The translations under genes were made by a program, and so were the position numbers. A stretch of DNA of 64,000 nt, from contig NZ_VTUY01000014.1 of assembly GCF_008364765.1 (NCBI RefSeq), forward strand, positions 1 through 64,000, given 5' to 3'. Under the pieces are notes generated by a model, which saw only the letters and a program-made list of their open reading frames with translations, was not told where the DNA came from and did no database searches. How positions within the stretch are numbered: the stretch's first letter is position 1; every line of letters begins with the position of its first letter. This document shows positions 16,698 to 25,987 of this stretch, in pieces. The stretch comes from Bacillus sp. CH30_1T. Lineage in GTDB: Bacteria > Bacillota > Bacilli > Bacillales > Bacillaceae_B.

Positions 16698-18221
16698 GTG
16701 GATTTACGTTATCATTATTTGTTTTGGAAGATAGCTTACCATTTGGTTGAAGATAAACAATATAGAATTCTTAATCTCTCACCAAATCAGGATGAAATAT
16801 GGCTTGAGAATACCGGGAAGAAAGAAGCGAACGTCATTCGAATGGTACGGAAAGATCTGGATTGGGGAAACTGGGTCAAACGGGATATGGAATTGACCTC
16901 GGTGAATGGGGAGAAAATCAGAAAATCCCTTGGGAAAAGGCAGCTTCAAATGAAGAATATCTATGTCTCCACTTATCCACCTGTAGATGCAGATCCAGAT
17001 TTATTTCAGGAATCCCTGAACAATCAAAAGACATCCGTTCAGCCACTTCTTCTTCATGGGGATCAGAGTGTCGAAACTCTTAGGAATGACCCTTTTTTCA
17101 ATGAAGGGGATTGGGATCTTCCTTCTGAAGTATTAGATGCCAATGTAGAGTGGATTAAAAGCATGACCATGTATTCTTCTTCCAAACAGATACAAAAGGA
17201 AAGGCAGTTGTTTGAAAAAGGAAAGCCGTTCTTTACCTATTTCTTCATTGCGCTCCAATTGGTCATGTTCTTAATTCTTGAACTAAATGGAGGAAGCAAG
17301 GACCCACAAACACTGATTGAGTTCGGTGCTAAGTACAATCCCCTCATGATTGAAGGAGAGTGGTGGCGCCTTGTAACCCCAATCTTTCTGCATATTGGAA
17401 TACTTCATTTACTTATGAACACACTTGCCCTATTTTATCTGGGAATGGCAGTGGAAAAAATGTTCGGACGTCTCAGATTCATCTTCATTTATATGATTTC
17501 GGGAATCACGGGATCTCTGGCCAGCTTCCTTTTCACATCTAATCTCTCTGCAGGAGCCAGTGGCGCAATCTTCGGCTGTTTCGGTGCACTGCTGTATTTC
17601 GGCGTATTATATCCGAAGATTTTCTTTAGAACGATCGGTACCAATATTATTGCGGTGATCCTGTTGAATTTAGTCCTGGGGTTTACGATTCCGGGAATTG
17701 ATAATGCAGGTCATATCGGTGGATTGGTGGGTGGTTTTCTCGCAGCAGGAATTGTCAGCTTGCCGAATGGTCACCGCCCACTGCGTCAATTGCTTTTTCT
17801 GACGGGAAGTATCCTACTTGTTGGAGTTCTTGTGTCGAGGGGGATTGGTTCAGATCCAACATCTTGGGATGTTAACACTGTGAATGGCGTGGCTCAAGAA
17901 AAGATTTCCAATCAACAGTGGGAGGAAGCGGAAAATATTCTTGTCCCGGTGGTTGAAGAAGGCTCGCCAAATGCACAGACATATTTCTACTTATCATACG
18001 CTGAAATCAAGATGAACAAATTAGCACAAGCAAAAGATCATTTGAGAGCTGCGATCCAAGAAGATGGTGAGTTTCATGAAGCTCATTACAATCTTGCGTT
18101 GATTCTGATCGACTCAGGTGACAGAGAGGAGGCTCTTGTTCTTGCGAAAAAAGCCTATGAATTAAATAGGCAGGATGAAAATTATGAAAAACTTTATAAA
18201 GAGTTACAGGAGAACACTTAA
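16698..18221 (+). CDS. gluP: Rhomboid intramembrane serine protease GluP with TPR tail
   Basis: GluP cleaves transmembrane substrates within the bilayer; in B. subtilis it also acts with FtsH on a magnesium transporter. The protein has a soluble N-terminal domain (about 170 residues), six to seven membrane segments and a C-terminal tetratricopeptide region (from about residue 395). The catalytic pair is intact: Ser in GASGAIFG and His in AGHIGG. Starting at the GTG at 16698 places them at residues 288 and 339, the B. subtilis numbering, and gives 507 residues. An in-frame GTG at 16689 is the alternative; neither has a strong ribosome site. The stop overlaps that of the convergent neighbour. 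Confidence 0.92.
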   Translation: MDLRYHYLFWKIAYHLVEDKQYRILNLSPNQDEIWLENTGKKEANVIRMVRKDLDWGNWVKRDMELTSVNGEKIRKSLGKRQLQMKNIYVSTYPPVDADPDLFQESLNNQKTSVQPLLLHGDQSVETLRNDPFFNEGDWDLPSEVLDANVEWIKSMTMYSSSKQIQKERQLFEKGKPFFTYFFIALQLVMFLILELNGGSKDPQTLIEFGAKYNPLMIEGEWWRLVTPIFLHIGILHLLMNTLALFYLGMAVEKMFGRLRFIFIYMISGITGSLASFLFTSNLSAGASGAIFGCFGALLYFGVLYPKIFFRTIGTNIIAVILLNLVLGFTIPGIDNAGHIGGLVGGFLAAGIVSLPNGHRPLRQLLFLTGSILLVGVLVSRGIGSDPTSWDVNTVNGVAQEKISNQQWEEAENILVPVVEEGSPNAQTYFYLSYAEIKMNKLAQAKDHLRAAIQEDGEFHEAHYNLALILIDSGDREEALVLAKKAYELNRQDENYEKLYKELQENT

Positions 18222-19096
18222 ATGGAAATCTGTTGTTTAAGTAAAGAAGCTTCTCCGTTTTTATCAATCAGTAACACGAGAACTTCCTTTCGATCTTTTT
18301 TCACTAATATAAGTGGGATAGCACTGTCTATTGACTCAATGACAGAGCCGTCCTCTTTTTTAATTCCTAAATAATAGTTTTTATATAGTCCTTCCCAAAG
18401 GTTTCCTATTACACGTTCCCATTCTTGCTCGGTGAATCCTTCCAAAGGTTGATTTTCTAATTTAGGGAGATGAGTTAATGGAAAGGATGTATAGTCTTCC
18501 ATAGGGATTTGCATGGATGTGATTGCCTTTTCCCTTAGATAGTCAAGTTGTTGAGAGGTCACTTTGTCCAGTATGTTCTTCCATTCTTTTTCTGCATCTG
18601 TACCGGGTTGTCGGAAGGCATTTAAAGGGCTGAAATTTGAATCAATCACATACAATGTATCTTCAGACATTTTCTGAGCACTCGTAAAATCTGTTTCCGT
18701 TTCATGAATTTCAGAATAGTGGAAAGACACAGCTTGAAGGAGACTACTTTCTTTTCCTTTTATGATTGATTCCTCAACAATTTGATCGGTGTCCTGTTCC
18801 CATTCGTTCATAAGCCCTTTTAGTCTCCCGTTCATAAATAAAAAGCCGACATCCTGACGTAAATAGGCAGGTGTATCAAGCTTTGAAGATACCTTCCAAT
18901 TTACCTCATAATGATCATTTTTCTTCTCGGGTTGAAGCATCAGAATTGTAGTGGCAGATTCATAGGAAACATGTTCATTTATTGGGAAAAAAATAATGCT
19001 TTCCTCCGTTTGGGGCTTGTAAACAAATTGAATCCCAAGAGCAACAATGCACATGATGACAAGAAAGGGCATGGCTTCTTTTAGTCTTTGTTTCAT
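18218..19096 (-). CDS. Unknown membrane-anchored extracytoplasmic protein
   Basis: The ATG at 19096 (MKQRLKEAMPFLVIMCIVAL) has a CTGGAG site and gives 292 residues; a longer frame from 19153 lacks one. A single N-terminal hydrophobic segment (about 9-24) without a clear cleavage site suggests a signal anchor, with the rest outside the membrane. The remainder is hydrophilic, with no motif I recognise. The gene points against gluP and its stop codon overlaps the gluP stop by three bases, so the two transcripts converge. Confidence 0.7.
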   Translation of the reverse strand: MKQRLKEAMPFLVIMCIVALGIQFVYKPQTEESIIFFPINEHVSYESATTILMLQPEKKNDHYEVNWKVSSKLDTPAYLRQDVGFLFMNGRLKGLMNEWEQDTDQIVEESIIKGKESSLLQAVSFHYSEIHETETDFTSAQKMSEDTLYVIDSNFSPLNAFRQPGTDAEKEWKNILDKVTSQQLDYLREKAITSMQIPMEDYTSFPLTHLPKLENQPLEGFTEQEWERVIGNLWEGLYKNYYLGIKKEDGSVIESIDSAIPLILVKKDRKEVLVLLIDKNGEASLLKQQISI

Positions 19097-19237
19097 TTCG
19101 TTCACTCCAGTAGTATGTCCATTTAGTAAATAGTATGAAGCGCATGATATCAATATGATAGGATGTATGTTTTCTAGCTGCTTTGTCTAGGATGGTAAAG
19201 ATGGAAATTCATGTAAAGTTATTAGGAGTGAAGGCTA

Positions 19238-20698
19238 ATGACAAATCAAAAGAAAAAGCCTGTCTCTACTCAGATTGAAGAAAACACCAATTATCTAAGG
19301 GATACCTTAGCAGTAGACAAAAGCTTTGATGTCATTCAACTGGATTTGGAGTATGCTGAGAGAAAAATGGCGATGTTTTTAGTTGATGGCTTTGTTAAAG
19401 ATGATATTATGCATTATCTAATGAAGCTTTTGTCAGGACTTAGTCCTGAACAATTAGAAGAAGACACTTTAGAAAAGTTATTGAAGACGTACATCCCATA
19501 CATAGAGATCGAGCAAGTAAATGATCTGAACCAAGTGATTGATTTAGTATTGGCAGGTCCCACAGCACTTGTGGTGGATGGCATTGACAAGGTCATTATG
19601 ATTGATGCTAGAACGTATCCAGTCAGAGGACCACAGGAACCTGATATCGAACGGGTGGTGAGAGGTTCAAGGGACGGGTATGTCGAGACGATAGTGTTTA
19701 ATACAGCTTTGACAAGAAGGAGAGTTCGTGATCCTTCGCTTCGAATGGAATATATGCAAATTGGGAGAAGATCCAAAACGGATATAGTCGTCAGTTATAT
19801 TGAAGACATTGCCGATCCAAATTTGGTCCACAAAATCAAAGATGCCCTATCGAAGATCGATACAGATGGTCTTCCTATGGGAGAGAAGACATTGGAAGAG
19901 TTTATTGCCGGGCGTCACTGGAATCCATATCCCATGGTTCGCTATACGGAAAGGCCGGATACAGCTGCAGCACACTTATATGAAGGACACGTCATTATTA
20001 TGGTGGACGGCTCACCAAGTGTCTTGATTACACCTACAACTTTTTGGCATCACCTCCAGCATGCAGAAGAATATAGGAACAAGCCTTCAGTTGGCGCATA
20101 CTTGCGCTTTGTCAGGTTTATTGCTGTGTGGAGTTCGATTTTCTTACTGCCGTTTTATTATTTATTTGCGATTCATCCTGAACTATTGCCCGAAGCATTG
20201 AGTTATGTAGGTCCAAATGATGTAGGGGAAGTACCCTTATTCCTTCAATTTTTAATCATTGAAGTCGGAATCGATATTCTCAGGATGGCTGCCATTCATA
20301 CCCCATCTTCCTTAGCTACGGCCCTTGGTCTCGTTGCTGCATTAATGATTGGACAAGTGGCAGTGGAAGTTGGTCTCTTTATTAACGAAGTCATTCTTTA
20401 CCTGGCCATTGCAGCAATCGGTACCTTTGCAACGCCAAGCTATGAGATGAGCTTAGCCAACCGGTTAGTCAGGATTTTCTTATTGATCTGCACTGCCTTA
20501 TTTGGAGTGTATGGATTTGTTGTGGGTATACTGCTATGGATTATCATGTTGTCAAGAATGAACTCCTTTGATATTCCATATATGTGGCCATTTATTCCGT
20601 TTAACCTGAGAGCATTCCGAGACGTCTTCCTGCGTTCGCCTATGCCCTTAAAAAACAGACGACCACGATTTCTCCATCCGAAAGATCCCGATCGTTAA
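19238..20698 (+). CDS. GerA-family spore germination protein, SpoVAF-like
   Basis: GerA A-subunit family proteins sit in the inner spore membrane and take part in germinant sensing or ion release. The N-terminal soluble part has the family pattern (GPTALVVDGIDKVIMIDART, RGPQEPDIERVVRGSRDGYVETI compressed around residues 125-165), followed by about five membrane segments from residue 290, including TPSSLATALGLVAALMIGQ. The ending PRFLHPKDPDR and the 486-residue length fit SpoVAF better than GerAA. It stands alone rather than in a spoVA operon, so it may be a paralogue. Probably expressed in the forespore; no promoter for it is claimed. Confidence 0.85.
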   Translation: MTNQKKKPVSTQIEENTNYLRDTLAVDKSFDVIQLDLEYAERKMAMFLVDGFVKDDIMHYLMKLLSGLSPEQLEEDTLEKLLKTYIPYIEIEQVNDLNQVIDLVLAGPTALVVDGIDKVIMIDARTYPVRGPQEPDIERVVRGSRDGYVETIVFNTALTRRRVRDPSLRMEYMQIGRRSKTDIVVSYIEDIADPNLVHKIKDALSKIDTDGLPMGEKTLEEFIAGRHWNPYPMVRYTERPDTAAAHLYEGHVIIMVDGSPSVLITPTTFWHHLQHAEEYRNKPSVGAYLRFVRFIAVWSSIFLLPFYYLFAIHPELLPEALSYVGPNDVGEVPLFLQFLIIEVGIDILRMAAIHTPSSLATALGLVAALMIGQVAVEVGLFINEVILYLAIAAIGTFATPSYEMSLANRLVRIFLLICTALFGVYGFVVGILLWIIMLSRMNSFDIPYMWPFIPFNLRAFRDVFLRSPMPLKNRRPRFLHPKDPDR

Positions 20699-20849
20699 TA
20701 TAAGTTGAAGAGATTTCCTTATTGAAAATTCCATTAAGGAGGTCTTTTTTTGTTTGTTATTTAGATAGGATATTTAATAGCTGCGTATTGAGAAGATAGG
20801 GATTTTCACTTATACTTTAATGTGAATGATAGAAAGCAGGGTGTATGTT

Positions 20850-21056
20850 ATGAAAACGATTTATGATATCCAACAGTTATTAAAAAGTTATGGGACCATT
20901 ATCTATGTTGGGCATCGTCTTTCCGACCTGCAACTAATGGAAGGCGAACTAATAGAACTTTATCAATCCCAGCTGATCGAAACGCGGGATTTTCAAACAG
21001 CTTTGTTTTTGTTGCGACATGAAATAGAAATTGAAAAAGAAAAACAGGACAGGTGA
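20850..21056 (+). CDS. yqgQ: YqgQ family protein
   Basis: This 68-residue acidic protein ([20 protein letters not shown], then [12 protein letters not shown]) belongs to the DUF910/YqgQ family, small helical proteins always found before glucokinase in Bacillus. The ATG at 20850 is preferred over one at 20826 because AGCAGGGTG lies in between as the ribosome site. It ends six bases before glcK, forming a two-gene operon. Function unknown. Confidence 0.88.
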   Translation: MKTIYDIQQLLKSYGTIIYVGHRLSDLQLMEGELIELYQSQLIETRDFQTALFLLRHEIEIEKEKQDR

Positions 21057-21061
21057 TAGAG

Positions 21062-22030
21062 ATGACAGAAAAATGGTTGGTCGGTGTAGATTTAGGAGGC
21101 ACGACGACAAAAATCGCGTTCTTGAATAAGTATGGTGAGCTCTTACATAAATGGGAAATCCCCACTGATAAATCAGAGAATGGCAAAAATATTATTGTAG
21201 ATATTGCTAAAGCGATTGATAAGAAGCTTGAAAGCTTAGATCAATCAAAAGATAAACTAGTCGGAATCGGAATGGGTGCGCCGGGACCTGTCGATATGGC
21301 GAAAGGGATTATATACGAAGCCGTTAATTTAGGCTGGGACAAGAATACGCCATTAAAAGATTTACTTGAAATGGAAACAGGTTTAACAGCCGTTATTGAT
21401 AATGATGCAAACTGCGCGGCACTGGGTGAAATGTGGAAAGGTGCAGGAGACGGAGCAAAGGATATCGTCTGTGTGACACTTGGAACAGGTGTTGGCGGGG
21501 GAGTCATAACAAATGGAGATATTGTGCACGGGGTAAAAGGTGCAGGTGGTGAAATCGGGCATATTACCGTTGTTCCTGAAGGTGGATTCCAATGTAATTG
21601 TGGGAAGACAGGTTGTTTGGAAACGGTTGCTTCTGCGACTGGAGTCGTTCGTCTCGCAAATGAAAAACTGGATGCGACAACAAAAACGTCTGTCCTGCGA
21701 GGAATAAGAGAGTCCCATGGAACAGTCAGTGCAAAGGATATTTTTGATGCGGCCAGAGAACATGATGAACTTGCCCTTGAAGTCATTGATCAATTATCTT
21801 TCTATTTAGGGTTGTCCCTCGCAAATTTAGGGAATGCCCTGAATCCTGAAAAGATCGTCATTGGTGGAGGAGTATCCAAAGCAGGTGAAATCTTATTAAC
21901 CCCGGTCGTGAAATATTTTAAGCAATTTTCATTCCCTACCGTCCGTACTTCAACAAACTTGAGTATTGCTACACTTGGAAATGACGCAGGTGTGATCGGT
22001 GCAGCCTGGTTAGTAAAGAATAAGATCTGA
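21062..22030 (+). CDS. glcK: Glucokinase (ROK family)
   Basis: This cytoplasmic enzyme phosphorylates glucose to glucose 6-phosphate with ATP. The phosphate-binding motif [10 protein letters not shown] is at the N-terminus. The active-site block GEIGHITV follows (His is a zinc ligand in the family), then the zinc and ROK signature [10 protein letters not shown]. Length 322 residues equals that of the Bacillus enzyme. The ATG at 21062 has AGGTGAT upstream; a GTG at 21053 lies within that site. A terminator follows. Confidence 0.95.
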   Translation: MTEKWLVGVDLGGTTTKIAFLNKYGELLHKWEIPTDKSENGKNIIVDIAKAIDKKLESLDQSKDKLVGIGMGAPGPVDMAKGIIYEAVNLGWDKNTPLKDLLEMETGLTAVIDNDANCAALGEMWKGAGDGAKDIVCVTLGTGVGGGVITNGDIVHGVKGAGGEIGHITVVPEGGFQCNCGKTGCLETVASATGVVRLANEKLDATTKTSVLRGIRESHGTVSAKDIFDAAREHDELALEVIDQLSFYLGLSLANLGNALNPEKIVIGGGVSKAGEILLTPVVKYFKQFSFPTVRTSTNLSIATLGNDAGVIGAAWLVKNKI

Positions 22031-22056
22031 TGAAATAAGTCATAATTTTTTTAAAG

Positions 22057-22089
22057 AAAGAGCTTTCCTGAAAGGGAGGGTTCTTTTTT
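22057..22089 (+). terminator. Terminator after glcK
   Basis: A 12-pair stem with three G-U wobbles (arm AAAGAGCTTTCC at 22057, partner ending at 22086) is followed by T residues. Confidence 0.7.
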
Positions 22090-22257
22090 CTGTTATTCTA
22101 CTAAATAGCTTCGCTGATTAATATGACCTAGGGACAAAGGGACCGTTTTGAAAAAATATAGTTATTTTGAAACTTTCACCTGTTTCAATCGTCTAATAGT
22201 ATGGGTAAGAGAATAAGACTTAAATAATTATCATACATCATCGATGTGAATTGGAGT

Positions 22258-22286
22258 TTGACGTTTTGTAAAAAAAGTATTAAGAT
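22258..22286 (+). promoter_or_regulatory. SigA-type promoter of the LTA synthase gene
   Basis: TTGACG (22258) and TAAGAT (22281) are separated by exactly 17 bases. It lies about 100 bases before the coding start at 22389, inside the 358-base gap that otherwise holds only the glcK terminator and AT-rich sequence. Confidence 0.65.
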
Positions 22287-22388
22287 AGGTCAAGGTTGCA
22301 CGTCCGATATTACCTAATTTTACCATTAAAAATATTACATGAATTTGTTACATACGAATGAACCGTTTGTAGCAAGGAGGTTGATTAA

Positions 22389-24257
22389 ATGAATTTGAAA
22401 AAGACACCAAAGGCTTCTCTTATTATCATCGCTGCATTGCTCCTTTGGGTTAAAACGTACATTGTCTATAAAACTAGTTTTGATATAAAGATAGAGAATA
22501 CACTCCAAGAACTTATACTCTTCATCAACCCACTAAGTTTCTTACTTTTTATTTTCGGAGTAGGATTACTTCTTAAAAAGGATAAGTCTCGCACCCGCTA
22601 TATTATCGCTGCAAGCTTCGTCCTTTCGTTTATCCTATACGGAAACGTTGTTTTCTATCGATTCTTTGATGACTTTTTGACACTCCCCGTCCTGTTTCAA
22701 ACGAGCAATTTCTCTGATTTAGGTACGAGTGCCAGTGCAATAATGAGCTGGAAGGATTTATTCTATTTTACAGATGTCATTGTGTTAATTCTTATCATCA
22801 AGTTAAAGCCAACATGGTTCTCTCTGCAAAACTATAGCAGAGCCAATCGACGTGCGTATTTCCTGGTTGCCACGGCCCTTGTTTTCTTTAACCTTGGCTT
22901 GGCAGAATCGGAACGACCACAGCTGTTGACAAGAACGTTCGATCGAGAAATGTTAGTGAAGAATATTGGAACGTATAATTACCATGTGTATGATATTTTC
23001 TTGCAATCAAAGTCTTCTGCTCAACGAGCAATGGCAGACGGCAGTGAATTAGCGGATATTGATAACTATGTTCGTGCAAGTTACATCGAACCTGATAAAG
23101 AAATGTTTGGTGTGGCAAAGGACAAGAACTTGATCATGGTATCACTTGAGTCACTACAGAACTTTGTCATTAACAGCGAAATGAATGGTCAGGAAATTAC
23201 ACCTTTCCTTAATGAGTTCATTGGGGAAAGCTATTATTTCGATAATTTCTACCATCAAACCCAACAAGGGAAAACGTCTGATTCCGAGTTCTTACTCGAC
23301 AATTCTCTTTACCCATTGAACCGTGGGGCGGTTTTCTTCACTCATTCAGGAAATGAGTTTGAATCCATGACGGAAAAACTTGGTGAAAATGGATACTATA
23401 CAACTGCTATGCATGCAAACAATAAAAGCTTCTGGAATCGTGACATTATGTATGATTCCTTAGGATACGAACGTTTCTACTCTTTACCGGATTATGAGGT
23501 AACGGAAGAGAATTCTGTTAACTGGGGTATGAAGGATATTCCTTTCTTTAAGCAATCTGTTGAGCATATGAAAGAGATGTCTCAACCGTTCAGTACGAAG
23601 ATGATCACACTGACGAACCATTATCCATTCACATTAGACGAAGAAGATAAGCTTATCGATCCTTACACATCCAATGACGGTACGGTCAATCGTTATTTCC
23701 AAACTGTCCGTTACATGGATGAAGCTGTAAAGAACTTCATTACAGACTTAAAGGAATCAGGTTTATATGAAAACTCTGTTATCGTTATGTACGGAGATCA
23801 CTACGGCATTTCCGAAAATCATAATAAGGCCATGAGCCAATATCTTGGCAAAGAAGTTACACCAGTTGTAAGTACACAACTTCAAGAGGTTCCTTTAATC
23901 ATTCATGTTCCTGGACAGGAAGGGAAGACCATTTCTAAAGTTTCCGGGCAAATTGACTTAAAACCAACGATTATGCATCTTTTAGGAATCGATACGAAGG
24001 AAGATATACAGTTTGGTTCTGATATATTCTCCAGTCAGCATGAAAATCTGGCCATTCTCCGTGACGGTCGATTCATCACTGAGGACTATGTCTTTGCAGG
24101 TGAAAAGTGCTGGAATAAAGAATCCGAAGAAACAACGGATATGAAATACTGTGAGCCATACAAAGAGCGTGTAAATGAGGAGCTGGAATACTCCGATAAG
24201 ATTATTAATGGAGACCTCCTTCGCTTTTATGGTGAAAACGAAGACCATGATGAATAA
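22389..24257 (+). CDS. yqgS: Lipoteichoic acid synthase family protein, YqgS-like
   Basis: LTA synthases transfer glycerol phosphate from phosphatidylglycerol to build lipoteichoic acid outside the membrane. Five N-terminal membrane segments (to about residue 180) are followed by an extracellular sulfatase-type domain. The catalytic Thr in QGKTSDSEF (about residue 296), the metal ligands in SLESLQNF and in VMYGDHYGIS, and HNK are present. The locus after glcK corresponds to yqgS, a minor member of the four B. subtilis paralogues. GTAGCAAGGAGG precedes the ATG. Confidence 0.93.
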   Translation: MNLKKTPKASLIIIAALLLWVKTYIVYKTSFDIKIENTLQELILFINPLSFLLFIFGVGLLLKKDKSRTRYIIAASFVLSFILYGNVVFYRFFDDFLTLPVLFQTSNFSDLGTSASAIMSWKDLFYFTDVIVLILIIKLKPTWFSLQNYSRANRRAYFLVATALVFFNLGLAESERPQLLTRTFDREMLVKNIGTYNYHVYDIFLQSKSSAQRAMADGSELADIDNYVRASYIEPDKEMFGVAKDKNLIMVSLESLQNFVINSEMNGQEITPFLNEFIGESYYFDNFYHQTQQGKTSDSEFLLDNSLYPLNRGAVFFTHSGNEFESMTEKLGENGYYTTAMHANNKSFWNRDIMYDSLGYERFYSLPDYEVTEENSVNWGMKDIPFFKQSVEHMKEMSQPFSTKMITLTNHYPFTLDEEDKLIDPYTSNDGTVNRYFQTVRYMDEAVKNFITDLKESGLYENSVIVMYGDHYGISENHNKAMSQYLGKEVTPVVSTQLQEVPLIIHVPGQEGKTISKVSGQIDLKPTIMHLLGIDTKEDIQFGSDIFSSQHENLAILRDGRFITEDYVFAGEKCWNKESEETTDMKYCEPYKERVNEELEYSDKIINGDLLRFYGENEDHDE

Positions 24258-24266
24258 GTAAGAAAG

Positions 24267-24298
24267 AGCTTGCGAAGAGATTCGCAAGCTTTTTTTTT
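24267..24298 (+). terminator. Terminator after yqgS
   Basis: AGCTTGCGAA (24267) pairs perfectly with TTCGCAAGCT (24281-24290), followed by eight T. Confidence 0.92.
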
Positions 24299-24360
24299 GT
24301 CATGAATTATAGAACCATTCATACATGTAAGTAAGGACGTATGTAGAGGGAGGTTCCTTC

Positions 24361-25554
24361 ATGAAAGTGAAAGTTCGTAGTGGCGATTCTCTTTGGTACT
24401 ATAGCCAGTTGTTTTATATTCCAATCCAATTAATCATTGATTCGAACCCTTCTGTTGATCCGAATGGATTGAAGATAGGTACAGAGATAGAACTCCCTGG
24501 ATTCAGAAAAGAAAGCCATACAATTAAAAGTGGAGATTCCTTTTGGACGCTTGCGGAGCAGAGGAATATTGGAGTAGACGCCTTAATTCTACTGAACGAA
24601 GGAGTTAATCCTAACCGTTTACAAATAGGGTCAAACATTTTTCTGCCATCAAGAGTGGTTTATCCGATAATCAATGGGAAACAAGCCTATTGCTCAGAAA
24701 CATTCGAAGAAGATGTGAAAAAATTAAAAGAGGTCTATCCGTTTATCAAATTAAACTTGGTCGGCGAAAGTGTCCTTGGAAAAGATCTCATTGAAATGAG
24801 AGTTGGAACTGGAAAGAAAAAGGTTCATATAGATGCATCTTTTCATGCAAATGAATGGATAACCACTTCCATCTTAATGACGTTCATTAATGACTATTTA
24901 TTATCGTTAACGAATGGAAGTCTCATGAGAGGAATTCAAACCCTCCCTTTATATGAAGTGGTGACGATATCGTTTGTACCTATGGTTAATCCGGATGGAG
25001 TAGATCTCGTCTTGAATGGTCCACCGAAGGACAAACGAAAAGAATTAATCGAAATCAATCGGGGAAGTTCCGACTTTACAGGTTGGAAAGCAAATATAAG
25101 AGGAGTAGACCTGAATAACCAATTCCCTGCCAAATGGGAGCTGGAAAAAGAAAGAAAGGAAGAAAAAGCACCAGCTCCGAGAGATTTCCCAGGATATAAG
25201 CCTCTTTCAGAACCTGAAACAGTCGCTATGGCAAAACTGGCCCGACAGGAAAAGTTCGACCGGCTGCTTGCCCTCCACACTCAAGGGAAGGAATTCTACT
25301 GGGGCTACGAGGGCTTAGAGCCGCCGGAAGCTTCAAAGTTGGCAGAAGATTTTAACAGAGTAAGCGGGTATGAATCAGTCAGATATATAGATAGCTATGC
25401 GGGTTACAAGGATTGGTTCATTAAAGATTTCAAGAAAGCGGGGTTTACCATAGAGTTAGGAAAAGGAATTAATCCCCTGCCTCTCTCTCAATTCAACGAA
25501 ATCTACCAAGACATGCTCGGTATATTCCTCGTATCCATCTATCGCTGGTACTAA
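24361..25554 (+). CDS. yqgT: LysM / M14 peptidase, gamma-D-glutamyl-diamino acid endopeptidase type
   Basis: The enzyme is predicted to cut the gamma-D-Glu-diaminopimelate bond of muropeptides. Two LysM repeats (about residues 2-48 and 50-95; motifs SGDSLWYYSQ-like and IKSGDSFWTLAE) bind peptidoglycan. The zinc carboxypeptidase domain follows, with His162 and Glu165 in FHANEW, a third ligand His306 in ALHTQG, and the catalytic Glu365 in FTIELGKG. No signal peptide is visible, as for its homologues, so it may act on recycled muropeptides or during sporulation. It lies alone behind a terminator. Confidence 0.92.
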   Translation: MKVKVRSGDSLWYYSQLFYIPIQLIIDSNPSVDPNGLKIGTEIELPGFRKESHTIKSGDSFWTLAEQRNIGVDALILLNEGVNPNRLQIGSNIFLPSRVVYPIINGKQAYCSETFEEDVKKLKEVYPFIKLNLVGESVLGKDLIEMRVGTGKKKVHIDASFHANEWITTSILMTFINDYLLSLTNGSLMRGIQTLPLYEVVTISFVPMVNPDGVDLVLNGPPKDKRKELIEINRGSSDFTGWKANIRGVDLNNQFPAKWELEKERKEEKAPAPRDFPGYKPLSEPETVAMAKLARQEKFDRLLALHTQGKEFYWGYEGLEPPEASKLAEDFNRVSGYESVRYIDSYAGYKDWFIKDFKKAGFTIELGKGINPLPLSQFNEIYQDMLGIFLVSIYRWY

Positions 25555-25555
25555 C

Positions 25556-25713
25556 AAAAGCGGAGGCGGCTTGATCAGCCCCGACAAGCATAAGACGAAC
25601 CTGGCGAAGAGGCGTCCTTTGCCTTTTTGGCAGGTTTGACTTATGACCTCGAGGGGCTAGCCGCCGGAGCTGGATGAAACAAAAGCGGAGGCGGCTTGCT
25701 CAGCCCCGACAAG
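25556..25713. repeat. GC-rich interspersed repeat, full copy plus partial tandem copy
   Basis: A unit starting AAAAGCGGAGGCGGCTTG runs from 25556 to about 25678 and contains GCCTTTTTGGCAGG and GACCTCGAGGGGCTAGCCGC. A second, truncated unit repeats only the first 34 bases (25680-25713). The same arrangement occurs inverted at 30330-30480. It has no coding capacity. Confidence 0.75.
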
Positions 25714-25759
25714 ACTGTATGAATTTCGACTTATCACAAAAAATGACTCGAAAAATCTT

Positions 25760-25893
25760 TTGACAGGTTCCATAAATAACTATTGTAGAAAGTGAAAATC
25801 AGGAGTAAAATAAATCATCATCCTATTTAAAGAATAACCGATCGTGGTGACCCAAATGGTGTGTGTGAGTGAACATTTGGTCATCACTTTTTT
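25760..25893 (+). ncRNA. Orphan promoter-like site and strong terminator (possible small transcript or attenuator)
   Basis: TTGACA at 25760 is followed by AT-rich -10 candidates at 25781-25787 (spacing 15-17, weak). About 60 bases on, a 14-pair stem (25844-25858 with 25874-25887, one bulge) is followed by TTTTTT. No coding frame lies between. The terminator cannot belong to yqgT, which ended 290 bases earlier, unless transcripts run through the repeat. The structure could be a roughly 100-nucleotide RNA or a leader that limits yqgU expression. Nothing else is seen in the 25555-25987 gap. Confidence 0.35.
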
Positions 25894-25987
25894 GAATTTT
25901 TGTAATGTTTTTTTAATAATTTTGAAACATTTTCTGCTTTGAAACGTACTAATTATTATGGAATGAATTGAGGGAGGGAGAAGGATT

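Noticed and set aside
21241-21786. Open frame of 181 codons on the reverse strand inside glcK
   Set aside because: It is antisense to conserved glucokinase motifs, and its Pro/Ser-rich product has no sensible pattern.
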